Source: Semisulcospira habei (taxonomy: Eukaryota > Mollusca > Gastropoda > Semisulcospiridae). Taken from it: a DNA stretch of 64,000 nucleotides. Shown in pieces: positions 21,170-31,834 of this stretch; positions within the stretch are counted from its first letter, which is position 1; each line of letters begins with the position of its first letter. The translations under genes and the position numbers were made by a program. Location: NCBI GenBank assembly GCA_036245525.1, contig BTPG01000002.1, positions 167,669,501-167,733,500 of the forward strand, in the 5' to 3' direction. The notes under the pieces are model-generated. The model was not told where the DNA came from and ran no database searches. It saw only the letters and a list, made by a program, of their open reading frames with translations.

Positions 21170-21379
21170 CTCATTCTACCCCAACACCGAAACCCTTAAA
21201 TGTTGCCGTTGTCCTCTGAAGACTGCACTGCATTGCAGGACACGGAAAGACCATGATAGTTCAAGGGTGATGCCAGAATAGCTTGGCGCGCATAGGCGCC
21301 AAGCTATTCTGGCACCACCCTTGAACTATCATGGTCGATCGTTATCTTGCTGTGGGGTGTCTGGGGTAGAATGAGTTAA
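21166..21379 (+). mobile_element. B4 hairpin MITE with long terminal repeats
   Basis: TTAACTCATTCTACCCCA at the left is the exact complement of TGGGGTAGAATGAGTTAA at the right, so B4 has 18-bp inverted ends. The core (about 21256-21330) is nearly perfect. It shares a TTAA with the preceding B4. Confidence 0.88.
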
Positions 21380-21902
21380 CTCACTGAGTCTCACACCGTG
21401 AGAAATTACCAGGCGTTAAATTTGCCATGCCGCTGACGACTGGCTACTGGTTGGTCAATGGATCGGCCATGTACTGGCGGATCTGCTCTGTTAGTGCTTG
21501 AACGTCCGTGCTATCATGGGACACTATCTACTGTCGGACTTGATTCTGATCTAGGACTGCGGCATGAATAGACCTTAACCAAGTCTCACACCGTGAGAAA
21601 ATCACGCGTTAAACTGATTTGGCAGCTGACGACTGACTGGTTGGTGGGTTGCCAGGTACTCAGGTACTCTCACCTCTATTAGTGCGAATTATTTACCCTG
21701 CTGCTGCCAAAGAACTGTGGGTTTACTCACAAAACGCCCCGAATTTCTTTTTTCGCTGGTATGATGACCGTCTGATTGACTGACGGCTTCAGTAGCTATC
21801 CTGAGTCAGAAATGGCAGTACCGACATCTAAGGAGTTTTTTTTGCAACCCCTTCACTGTCGAAACAAGACGAACAATACCTAAATAATACTAAATAATGA
21901 AA

Positions 21903-21968
21903 TGCAAGAGGCATAGATCCTCATGAGCCCCCGCAATAGCGGGAACCATGAAGATCTATGCCTCTTGC
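21903..21968. mobile_element. Family A hairpin core
   Basis: GCAAGAGGCATAGATCCTCA...GATCTATGCCTCTTGC; central GCGGGAACCATGA is diverged. Confidence 0.7.
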
Positions 21969-22460
21969 TGAAACTTCATCGTTGCATCCATATTCCTTTT
22001 CAGTAACTGCTGGGGGCCGTGGACATTGAATGAATCAATGAACTCAGGAACTCACTTTGAGTCCACTGGCACTGGCAATTTGCGTCCATTCGCACCGCTA
22101 ACTTGCGTCCACTGAACCTAACCTGCGGTACGGTCGTATGGCCGCTGGCTGTGCGGCACCGGCAGCCGCGGCTTTGCCGGCCATCAATGGCGATCACTGG
22201 CAACAACAAGTAGGCTGCATAAATTTAGCCCGTTCCGATTCAGACTTGCTGGCAGACCAAGCCAAAAATCACACAACGATAATAGGTAAATTGGACCTAC
22301 AACGTGACAACTGAGTGTCCGAGATGCAAAGAAATAGACACGTGGTACTGCGGCTCCGCCAGTAGTGGCATACCCCTGTACTCAACACGCTATAAGCACA
22401 GTGGTAAAAAGGTCCTTGGGTTGACACCGACCGGCGCAGTTGAGTGGTTACTGCACTAGG

Positions 22461-22527
22461 TGCAAGAGACACAAACCCTCATGAGCCCCGCCCCGCAGTC
22501 GCATGGGCTCATGAGGTGCCTCTTGTT
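22461..22527. mobile_element. Family A core, right arm shortened
   Basis: GCAAGAGACACAAACCCTCA on the left, but GGGCTCATGAGG joins directly to TGCCTCTTG on the right, losing the ATCTA segment. Confidence 0.65.
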
Positions 22528-22582
22528 AGTTCTATGTTCTGTATGCCTTTTTTCTTTGTCCCATTCATTTCACTTCTGTCTT

Positions 22583-22926
22583 TAGGGGCGGATCTGGGAC
22601 GGGGGTGGGGGTGATTTTGTAGGGGTTCCGCCCCCCCCCCCCTCAAAAAAAAAAAAAATTAAATCTTTAAAATGCTATTAGAAAGTCCCCCCCCTACGCC
22701 GCCCCCCCCCCCCCCCCCCCCCCCCCCGTTGTTTGATTGGCGACCGGTGAGAATCTTGACACACACGCGCTCCCCCCCCCCTCCTCCCCGTTGTTTAATT
22801 TTGGGGCCACTGGAAGCAAGGTCTAGCGTCGAGGAGGCCGTTTATGTCAGGTTGAAGGTCTCAAACAAAATGTTGGACCCCCCACCCACCCACCCACCCA
22901 CCCTCGAGGTAACTAATCCGCCCCTG
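22583..22926 (-). mobile_element. Family P copy
   Basis: AGGGGCGGATCTGGGA at the left and TAACTAATCCGCCCCTG at the right bracket C-runs and CAGGTTGAAGGTCTCAAACA, in reverse orientation to 11441. Confidence 0.6.
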
Positions 22927-22929
22927 GCC

Positions 22930-23690
22930 TTTCATGTGAATGTCTCCGTCAGTGTGCAGTGGTTTCAGACAAGCAATGATTCATCATTACTTGAAGCGAA
23001 GGGGTTAAATTAGGCTCACTTCCGCGATCAAGAAAAAACTCCGACAGCTAGACTTGATGCTGAGGAAACTGAATGTCTCATAACAGCCGGAAAAAGAAGA
23101 AACACGCTGGCATGAAAGGTCCCTACACTGACACACCACTAGTCGATATGTAGGTCAGTGCTGTATGGAGCGCACGCCGACAGAAGCGATAGCACGTGCA
23201 AAAGGTCAAATGGCGTAGTACAACGAAGACGCAGTTCTTTTTGCCAGTTTATACGGACTGGTGCGAGTTCACAATCAACAGGTGCGAAACATAAATCCAT
23301 TTGTTCCTCTTGGTTTTAACCTGGGTGACTGACGAGAGTGTACACAAACATACAGGTGATAGTCTGAATTAGGCCGATCAGTCGAATATAATGGCGACGG
23401 CAACTTACCCTTTTGTTTTCTTTCTTTTTGTCCACTGTGTATGTTTTTTTTTTTTTTTTTTTTTTAACGAGATGCTGTGGCGGTTCCTTTGCAGTTATTT
23501 TATTATACATAGAGAGAAAAAGTTATTTTCGTGACACACAACGTTATCATTTGTCTTATACTCCCCACCCCCACCCCCCCTCAACCCCTTCCTACCCCTC
23601 CCCCCCTCCCCCCCGAGAAAAATGTAGACATGATTTGGACGGATACCTCTGAGTTAGCTACATTTTATCGGCGTTTCTTGACTCTTTGTG
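22930..23690. other. No recognised gene
   Basis: A (T)21 tract at 23445-23465 and C-rich segments at 23560-23615. Nothing else I can support. Confidence 0.35.
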
Positions 23691-23697
23691 ATGAGTT

Positions 23698-23850
23698 TAG
23701 TTCAAGGGTCGTGCCCGTGGCGCCTCTAGGCGCCAAGCTATTCTGGCACCACCCTTGAACTGCCATGATCTATCAGTGCCTTTTACGCAATTTCTTCCAT
23801 GCACTATGCCAAGCTTTTCTGGCACCACATTCAAACTATAATGGTTGATC
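23698..23850. mobile_element. Decayed B hairpins
   Basis: 23698-23762 keeps TTCAAGGGTCGTGCC and the full right arm; 23806-23850 is a lone right arm (GCCAAGCTTTTCTGGCACCA). A decayed A core follows at 23880-23930. Confidence 0.6.
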
Positions 23851-24161
23851 CCCATCAGTGTTTTCCATTTGCACGAGGCAAATATCCTCATCTGGCAGCT
23901 GCAGGGCCTCATGACTCAATCTATTCTCCTTGTGGATGGAATGGCGGCCTCATTTCCTTGCATTTCTGCTCCTCCGACGTAGGAAGAAATGAGTGTTTAG
24001 ATCTCTGTTGCCGGAGATGCTTGTCGGCGATCTTTGGCCTCGGTGACACACTGTATGGTCACGCCCGTATACAACTCTGTCTACACCGAAGACGCGCGTA
24101 ACCTTGGCTAATCAGTTATGACTGGACAGCCGCCACTGTTTCCTATACTGGCCTGGCCTCA

Positions 24162-24162
<1 letters not shown>

Positions 24163-24192
<30 letters not shown>

Positions 24193-24231
24193 AAAAAAAA
24201 AAAAAAGTAAAGAAAAAAAAAGAAGAAAGAA

Positions 24232-24263
<32 letters not shown>

Positions 24264-24264
24264 A
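24163..24264. repeat. Poly-C, poly-A and (TAAA)n tract
   Basis: C20, A24, then about eight TAAA units. Confidence 0.95.
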
Positions 24265-24679
24265 ACAGTAGCCCCCCCCCCCCCGCCATATTTTGATTGA
24301 AAAAAAAAATGTCCTTGTGTTAGACAAAACCTATTTGTGGAGAGAATCATCGGAACGTTTTAACTGTTTGTTTTTTTAATAAATGTTTGTACAAAAAAAA
24401 AAATGTTTCTGCAGGAAAAAGTATCATAAGTTTCTGACTTTTACGAGGCTAGAGTGTCGCTTGCTGCCGACTCCCCCCCCCCCCCCCCCACCCGCCCCCA
24501 CCACCCAGTTCCCCATTTACAACTGACAACCGAACCGACGACCAACGATATCATTGGCAACAACAGCTGTAACGTAATAATATGACAGCCAACAACGAAT
24601 ACACTGAAAAAATGGCACTTTTCTCATCCGGAAGCTTGTCACCGCTGAGGTGAATGTTTTGGCAGCCGCGATCAGCGCT

Positions 24680-24942
24680 AGTTAGTTAGTTAGTTCGGGT
24701 TTAACGACCACAGCACCGAGGTGATCATGGACGGCCCTGACGGGCGGGTTATGGGGGACAGGAAATCTATTGCCTATGGAGTACGACAAGTTACAGGCTT
24801 GCAGCAAACAGGCATTTGGGGTTAAACTGCCCCTTAAGTTGAAAGCCCGACATGAAATCGAGCCCTGAACACTGATCAACTCAGGCGCACTCCAACTGTG
24901 CCACTTTGATTTACCAGGACCTTTCAACGGATGTGCTATTTA
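24680..24942 (-). mobile_element. S1 SINE, 5'-truncated, with TSD
   Basis: Minus-strand S1 body ending in an (AACT) tail. The 11-mer CGATCAGCGCT flanks it at 24669-24679 and 24943-24953. The tRNA-like head is missing. Confidence 0.85.
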
Positions 24943-24990
24943 CGATCAGCGCTGAGCGAACGAACCCGTTTTATCTGTTACAGTGACCTC

Positions 24991-25174
24991 CTGGGGCCAG
25001 TTGCATAATTGAGCTTAGTCCTGCACCAGCCAGAATACAAGTTGCTGGGTTCAGTTGCACTATGATGAGTGAACATAGTTATGCACACGCCACTTAGCAA
25101 GGTGCTCAGCTACAGCGGAGCGCCTTGCTTAGTGGCTTGCGCAGGACTAAGCTCATTCATTCAACCGGCCCCAG
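24991..25174. mobile_element. Family G hairpin MITE
   Basis: CTGGGGCCAGTTGCATAATT...CAACCGGCCCCAG ends, with GAGCTTAGTCCTGC/GCAGGACTAAGCTC and CTTAGCAAGGTGCTC/GCGCCTTGCTTAG inner arms. The second copy is at 58403. Confidence 0.75.
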
Positions 25175-25249
25175 GGGATATCATAGTAGCAGAGTACTAA
25201 GCTCACTAATCAGTGATACTGCCCCTGAAAAGATCCTGCAGCTGGGTTG

Positions 25250-25794
25250 AGCCGGAGTTTACTTTCTTCGAGCCTTTCTCATGTGCCCGTCTGTTTGTCA
25301 GATGAAGAAGACAAGCAGAAATTGGGTCTACAACTGCATATTTAGAGCCGAAAGGCAAACCAGCTGATCGGAGGCCCTCCGCCCCTCGCCGCCCAATTTA
25401 TCTCTGACGTCACTGTGCACACGACACACAACTTGCGCAGCGCTAGCCGACCGCGTGCTGTGTGTTTACACTGCGAGCAAAGCGATCGTCTGCTACGGCA
25501 AACGCAGGATGAAATAGCTCTTCAATGGACGCACTTCTCTTTGCAAGCGAGCTTTTTGTGAGAGGAGAGGAGAAGGAATAGCCAGTATTAAATCTGTCAG
25601 TGCTAAAAATACACGCTGCACGTTTGGCAAGGATTGTGAGGGACGCAGTTATGCAGTCGGTTGAACTGACTTCTCTTTCACTCGATTAGAAGGGAACTAA
25701 CCACTGACTCGACAGTGAGACTTCTGACGAGCAGACGATAACATTCGCAAGCGTTTAGAGTCAGATGATGTGCCACGCTTCGGAGAACGAAAAT
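25250..25794 (+). promoter_or_regulatory. Possible promoter and 5' exon ending at GTGAGT donor
   Basis: A repeat-poor, fairly GC-rich stretch with TGACGTCA (about 25406) and short purine-rich runs ends at AACGAAAAT|GTGAGTAAAT, a good splice donor. A short frame opens at ATGATGTGCC just before it. It could be a 5' exon of an unseen gene or, if a 30-kb intron is allowed, of the ASB gene. No transcript evidence is available. Confidence 0.25.
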
Positions 25795-25827
25795 GTGAGT
25801 AAATTACTCCTATATTTGCTAACACTG

Positions 25828-25893
25828 AGCAAGAGGTTTAGATTCTCATGAGCCTCTGCAAGGTAGGGTTCTTATGAGAATCAATGTCTCTTG
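25828..25893. mobile_element. Family A hairpin core
   Basis: GCAAGAGGTTTAGATTCTCA...TGAGAATCAATGTCTCTTG; outer arms pair, centre decayed. Confidence 0.65.
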
Positions 25894-26632
25894 TTATGAA
25901 TGGAAAGGCCGGCAGTTTGATCTAGGAGCAAACGAAAGATGCGCTAGGTCAGTTCTGCAGACAGCAGATGGGCTGGCAACACTGCTTTGTCTTTGTTCCA
26001 AGTGGGAAGTTGAGTGAAAGGCGAACAGAAATTCGGAGGTGAATGAGCTAACGGTTCTTCCATGCCCATACCAAGGAAGGAAGTACGGTTCTTTGTCCTG
26101 TCATGTCATGACTGACTCGACTGACAGCCATGTGGCTAATTACCGTACATCCGTAGTGTCATGACCTATATCGTCAGTAGTGGCTATCACACACTGCGAC
26201 AGTTCAGTGTGTCAGGGGGAAAATGCGTTGGAACCGGCTCGAGCCGTTGCCGTTCAAACTTGAATGGAAAACTTGTCACAGCAATGGAGGAAGTACACTG
26301 TCTTTCTTTCAGTGCCAAAGTCTAGGATACGTTAATTTCAGTCTTGGTCTATCGTGTTTCGCGTTGCAGGTCTGAGCACGGTGAGGCATGGCTTGTTGTT
26401 TCAAACGCCAGTCAAGAAAGATAAACAAGGCGCGTGCCTACTGATAATACATCCGATCATAAACGAAGTATATGATTTAATTATTCACTTTACTGAGCCG
26501 GCCAAACACGAACCCCCATTATTAAGAGCAATTTACCGACTGCCAACAAACTCGGGACTGTAGCCTGGTGCGTCAGTCAATAGCGAACGTCTAAAGGCTT
26601 TGCCGGGACACGTGTGTCATATCAGCTCACGG

Positions 26633-26723
26633 CAAACCCTGCTGTAGGTGGCGGTTTTGGTCGGGCGATGATTCCTACAGGAATCGTCGCGACTAAAACC
26701 ACTACCGACAGTCAAAGGGTTAA
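26633..26723. mobile_element. Family C palindrome
   Basis: AACCCTGCTGTAGGTGGCGG...CCACTACCGACAGTCAAAGG ending GGGTTAA, centred on GATTCCTACAGGAATC. Confidence 0.75.
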
Positions 26724-26831
26724 CATTTTTTGTGTTGATGTCATGCCTTGACTGGCTGCTACACGGGCGGCATAGATTATCATGAATCAATGCAGCTTAC
26801 GCGCCGGGTCTCATGCAAATCGATGCCTCAT

Positions 26832-27000
26832 TTAACCCATTTAACCCACGCCGCATTCCCCCCCCCCCCCCCCCCCCAATGTTTTGGAGGTGTCACCTAA
26901 CGACTATGTACCAGCTTCAGGATATGGATTGACCATGATAATTTCAGGGTAGTGCTAATCTGGCGCTGCCCTGTGAGTGCGCTGCGGCTAAACAGGTTAA
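26832..27000 (+). mobile_element. B1 MITE, core largely deleted
   Basis: TTAACCCATTTAACCCACGC...GCGGCTAAACAGGTTAA with a poly-C insertion in the left flank; the core is reduced to GGGTAGTGCTAATCTGGCGC. Confidence 0.75.
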
Positions 27001-27065
27001 ATTGGGGTTGGAAGTTCTTCAATGTGCGTGCACGGCTCCTCATCTTGTTGACTTGACTGTTGTAG

Positions 27066-27280
27066 TTAACCAATTACATCCTGAGGCTGATTTTGTAAAA
27101 TCTATGGCTTACTGTCCTATGAAGGCTACATTACAGATTAGGAGATAGGTCAACTGTTTTAGTTCAAGGGTGGTGCCAGAATAGCTTGGCGCCTGAGGCG
27201 CCAAGCTATTCTGGCACCACCCTTGAATTATGAGTCAAATTTATTTCAAGTAATGGGTGTATCAGAATGATAAGGGTTAA
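27066..27280 (-). mobile_element. B3 hairpin MITE
   Basis: TTAACCAATTACATCCTGAG...CAGAATGATAAGGGTTAA. The core (about 27160-27229) is a near-perfect palindrome in the AGAATAGC version. Confidence 0.85.
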
Positions 27281-27399
27281 TTCACCATGTGCTTGTCCAT
27301 GATTAAGCTTGTCAAGTTAGTACGCTTTACATGATACAAAAGAACACCCTCAATTTGAGCCCGAACAGCTGCGATCAGCTGACGACGATCTTGGCCAGC

Positions 27400-27467
27400 A
27401 AGAGATATAGATTCTCACTAGCCACTGCAGGCTGCAGTGTCTCATGTAAATCTATGTCCCTTGTTGC
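27400..27467. mobile_element. Family A hairpin core
   Basis: GCAAGAGATATAGATTCTCA...TAAATCTATGTCCCTTG with a CTGCAGGCTGCAG centre. Confidence 0.65.
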
Positions 27468-27607
27468 GGAAAGGGTTTGCATCGGGGACCGCGGCCGTGG
27501 CCAAGAACTTGATGTCCTTACGAGGTTGATGTGGATGATAGGCACACTACCAGCTGATGTATGCGCGTCAGCGCAGTTCAGTTTTTGTCACAGCTGGGTG
27601 ATTCATT

Positions 27608-27667
27608 TCCCAATGAGCGGGCCAGCTGCGGGCAGACGTCGGCCCCAGGAACTTTTACTCATTAGGA
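27608..27667. mobile_element. Degraded family D element
   Basis: TTCCCAATGAGCGGGCCAGC...GGAACTTTTACTCATTAGG. Confidence 0.5.
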
Positions 27668-27815
27668 GCGCCGTCGGGTTACGGTGACACGCGAAGACTG
27701 AGAACCGGCGTGCACGCAGGCCTGTCTCGTCCGGAGAGAATGATTGTCAATCGATATGTCATTGTTTGACGAGGGTAGAGATGGTAGTTACGATACAATG
27801 AGTCACTTTTTCCCT

Positions 27816-27819
<4 letters not shown>

Positions 27820-27905
<86 letters not shown>
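27820..27905. repeat. (GA)43 microsatellite
   Basis: Uninterrupted GA repeat. Confidence 0.97.
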
Positions 27906-27906
<1 letters not shown>

Positions 27907-28232
27907 ACTTGCATTCTCTGCTCAGTATTAACCGAAGTTTCATTGTCCGCAATCCATTCCACAGTATGCATCTGTCTGTTAATTTTTATATTTATTCTCT
28001 TTGCATTTGTGTGCATTTGTGTTTGCGCGCTCGCGCGCGCGTGTACGTGTCTGTGCGTGTGTGTGTGTGCGTGTGCGCGCGCACAGTGTGTGTGTCTGGC
28101 GCATCAGTGTGCCATGTGCAAAAGATGAAGACATTTTTGAAAGTACATTACTGAGTTTTTGCCAGCTTGTTCGTCAATCCTGTAGAGCCTGTTCCGCTCT
28201 CATTTACATTCTCTCAGTTTGTGTGCATGGGA

Positions 28233-28333
28233 ATGTGTGTGTGTCAGTGTGTGTTTGTGTGTGTGTGTGTTTGTGTGTGTGTGAGAGAGAGAGAGAGGGA
28301 GGTGTGTGTGTGTGTGCCAGTGTGTGTGTGTGC

Positions 28334-28394
<61 letters not shown>

Positions 28395-28405
28395 TGAGAG
28401 AGAGA

Positions 28406-28487
<82 letters not shown>
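28233..28487. repeat. Compound (GT)n/(GA)n microsatellite
   Basis: GT blocks with TGTGCCAG interruptions, then a long GA block. Confidence 0.95.
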
Positions 28488-28492
<5 letters not shown>

Positions 28493-28691
28493 TCATTACA
28501 TCCCGTGGATGAATTTATCAAATTTGTATAGATATTATTTTCAGGTTTTCATTAGATATGGAAACAGACCGACCATGATATCAATGGTGGTGTCAGAATA
28601 GCCTACAGGCGCCAAGGTATTCTGACATCACCCTTGAACTATCATGGTCGATCCACTTCCTGTCGTAGCATATCAGGGCTTCATGGGTTAA
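28488..28691 (+). mobile_element. B hairpin MITE
   Basis: TTATCTCATTACATCCCG...CAGGGCTTCATGGGTTAA. The core has GGTGTCAGAAT/ATTCTGACATCACC, both arms changed together, but the left centre is shortened. Confidence 0.75.
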
Positions 28692-28846
28692 CCGAGCCTG
28701 ATCGATTACGTACCGTGCCAACAGCTGTTCAAGGGTCTTTCTCTTTCCTCCCTCCCCTCTGAGCTTTGTTGTGGTCGCAGGCCATATCAGTCCGGGATAG
28801 TTTCCTCAACCTGCAAAGGTAAATTTGGTCCGGTCCCTTCTGCACA

Positions 28847-29079
28847 GACACACATTCTTATGAGCTTCTGCGGCAGCAGGGGCTCATGAGAATGTTTGCT
28901 TCCTGCAGATGGAACTGAATCGCTGAAAAAGTTTTTGTAAAAGGATTACACGCTCAGCGTAGCATAGACTCCTCAGTGCGTAACGTAGTAACATAACGAT
29001 ACTCCGTCCCATCGACAGGAGGCATAGATTACCAGAGCCCCAGCAGTGCAGGGGCTCATGATAATCTGTGCCTCTTGTT
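28847..29079. mobile_element. Two family A hairpin cores
   Basis: 28848-28912: ACATTCTTATGAGCTTCTGC...GGGGCTCATGAGAATGT. 29014-29079: GGAGGCATAGATTACC...GATAATCTGTGCCTCTTG, missing CATG on the left. Confidence 0.6.
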
Positions 29080-30368
29080 GGTTAAGAAGTGGTCCACTCC
29101 TATCTGATCCTCCAACTTGGGTTTGACCATCCGCTGGTTGTCCCGTTGTGTCGTACGTAACACTAACATTAACCTACCGACTTTCGTGCCGCGCTTGTAC
29201 GCTAATTACCAAATTACAATACCTGTTTATAGCTTAACCCTTTTAACTTCCACAGGTCCAGAGACGAAATGTGACTCACAGTTTACAAATTAGCCTGCTA
29301 AGGCGCACGACGACAGTGCGGGTTGCGGGAGATGGATTCACCGTGAGACACGATAGACTATATGAATAGATTCAGAAGTTAGGCGCCCGCCTTTGATTTC
29401 ATATTGGGTTTTTTTTCGGTCCATAATTCTCAGTTCTTAAAACTGAAAAAGTTGTGTCATGTTCATGTAATAGAATCGTATCGTTCATGCCTAACTGGAT
29501 AGAACAGGAGTTGACGGTTTGTCGATCGGCTTCCTGCAACATGCTCAAGGGTGGATAATTTAACTCCGACGGGGCGGTAGCAACTTTTTGTTTGGGACCT
29601 GAAACCTTACACAGGCCTCCCGACGCCAGATCTTGCTTCCCACTGACCTAAACATCAAAAAGAGGAGGGGTGGAGGGGGGGGGGGGGGTTGGGGGAGGCG
29701 CTGTAAAGGGGTGGTAAGCACACCAAATGTGTGTGTGGGGTCCAAACTTCAAAAAGGAAATTTGATGTAGCATTTGAAAGAAACTTTGGCCCAGTGGGCG
29801 GGGGAAGGGAGGGGGGGGGGGTCCGAAACCCCTTGAACAGCCCCCCCCCCCCCCCCCCCCCCCCGCCCGACGCGCCACTGATGCGACTCGCAATCTGCTT
29901 TCGCTATCCGGCAGGACAAAAAAGCCAGTACTGCTATACTTGGCTTTCATCAATTGAAGTTGTTCAGAGTACGCGTGTGAGTACGGGACACCGTCCAATT
30001 CCAGAACTTCAGCGGCTCAGTATAGGACGGGACGGATTTGACATTATTAATTAGTCATAACCTAAACACGGTCAACGACTCCTGACTTCGTCTCGACAAT
30101 TCGAGTGAGAAAGAACAAAAACGTACTCGCCCTACTGACTAACCCTGCGACTGCCAGAACTAAGGCCGCCAGTCCCCACTAGGGATTTTCACGCAGTTGT
30201 AACATGTTGAACAGTCACTCGTCCGGTCTTTTCCATTGACCAAAGGCAAAGATTCTCATGAATATTGCCTTTCGCTGGCATAGGGCGAGCTCATTTAACT
30301 CTGCAGATTTAGTCGAATTTTCACACTGCAATTAATGTCACTTTTTTTCATAGCATTTCCAATACGTA
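29080..30368. other. Mostly unassigned, apart from a P copy
   Basis: TTAACCCTTTTAACTTCC at 29235 may be a B-type left end with no recognisable core. Outside the P copy I see no gene or repeat I can name. Confidence 0.4.
29545..29885. mobile_element. Family P copy
   Basis: Contains GGGACCTGAAACCTTACAC, TCCAAACTTCAAAAAGG, TTTGATGTAGCATTTGAAAG and G/C runs in the P order. Confidence 0.5.
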
Positions 30369-30434
30369 GCAAGAGGCATAAATTCTCATGAGCCCCTGCA
30401 GTCGCAGGGGCTCATGAGAATGTATGCCTCTTGC
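30369..30434. mobile_element. Family A hairpin core
   Basis: GCAAGAGGCATAAATTCTCA...TGAGAATGTATGCCTCTTGC, one mismatch between arms. A centre-deleted relative lies at 30240-30278. Confidence 0.75.
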
Positions 30435-30866
30435 TGGCAAAGGTGTGTTAACTCGCGCTCCGATTGACTGAGGTGGTCACGGACTCTCTAAGTACGGCCG
30501 TGGTCCGCGACAGACAAGTGATGCTTGGGCAGCCATTGAAGATTGTTTACACGGTCGATTTCCCGTTCACAGTTAGATTAATTGACCGTGTCGGTGCTGT
30601 TGACCCGTTTCGGTTCAGCGGTGACCTAGTGCTACACTTTTCAAAAACGGATTAGACGCGTTTACTTGCACTTACGGACAGGTGGCTAAATTTAATGAGG
30701 GTGGTTACAGCTGAATGCTTGTCGCAAGGGGGTAGGTATGGGGGTGGGGGTTGGGGGGGGGGGGGAGGGGATGGATAGGTGGAAAGGAATTGGGGGGGAG
30801 GGGGGGGGGGGGCTGGGGTGCTTACACTGGTTGAGATGTTTAAAATCGTTCCATCCTGGCCTCCTG

Positions 30867-30934
30867 TTAATAATACTGTGCTTGTAGAAATTGAAAACGA
30901 AGATTTTCAATTTCTACAAGCACAGTATTATTAA
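30867..30934. mobile_element. Family J TTAA palindrome
   Basis: TTAATAATACTGTGCTTGTA...TACAAGCACAGTATTATTAA: arms of about 31 bases pair exactly around a CGAAG-like loop. Only one copy seen. Confidence 0.75.
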
Positions 30935-31001
30935 ATAACTGAATAAATAAATTAATGAATAAATAAAAAGACTTTTAGTAGGACGGCTGGCGCTGTTAAT
31001 C

Positions 31002-31210
31002 TTAACCCATTTAACCCCAAGGCACATTTCCCAGATTTTGGAGTCACCGAACGACTATGTACCAGTTGCAAAAGATGGATCAGCCATGATAATTCAAGGG
31101 TAGTGTCAGATTAGCTTGGCGCCATCAGGCGCCAAGCTAATCGGCACTACCCTTGAATTATCATGGTCGATTCATCTCCTGCTGTAGCGCGCTGGGGCTA
31201 AATGGGTTAA
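31002..31210 (+). mobile_element. B1 hairpin MITE
   Basis: TTAACCCATTTAACCCCAAG...TGGGGCTAAATGGGTTAA inverted ends; core about 31094-31158 near perfect apart from CTGA/TCG at one step. Confidence 0.88.
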
Positions 31211-31440
31211 TTTGCGTGCCCGGTCTGACGAACGTATCATATGTTTGCTGGCATACAGTGAGAAATATTCATCTATATTTACCAAATACACGTCCCTGTA
31301 TGTAAGGAAAGAATCGGCCATTTATGCTGATACGCTCTTCATTTGCGGGTAAACATAGCGGTCTTTTGCAGCGAGAGTGAGCATAATAATTATATTTATG
31401 TACGTCGGGTTAACTTACGTCTTCGTCACTGATCTGTGTG

Positions 31441-31507
31441 CACCACAGGCATAGATTCTCATGAGCCCTTGCATTGCAGGGGCTCATGAGAATCTGTGCC
31501 TCATGCA
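31441..31507. mobile_element. Family A hairpin core
   Basis: GGCATAGATTCTCATGAGCC...GGCTCATGAGAATCTGTGCC. Confidence 0.7.
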
Positions 31508-31743
31508 GATGTTAATCTTTGGCTGGGAGATTAAACACTGAATGGTTTGTGTTCTTCGGTATCGTTTTTTTTTTTTTCCCCCTTTCTGCCTTCAGCCTGG
31601 CATGCAGCAGTGTTTGCGTTGCATGACTGATAAAATGTAAGAACGATTTGTTCTGCAGATTTTTTTTTAAAGAAAGACAGACAAAAATGAAGGTAAGAAA
31701 TAGGCATTTTCTCTGATGTCCCCTTAGCTGAGAGCTGCATCGC

Positions 31744-31744
<1 letters not shown>

Positions 31745-31833
<89 letters not shown>
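31745..31833. repeat. (TA)n microsatellite
   Basis: About 40 TA units followed by CACACAC. Confidence 0.97.
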
Positions 31834-31834
<1 letters not shown>

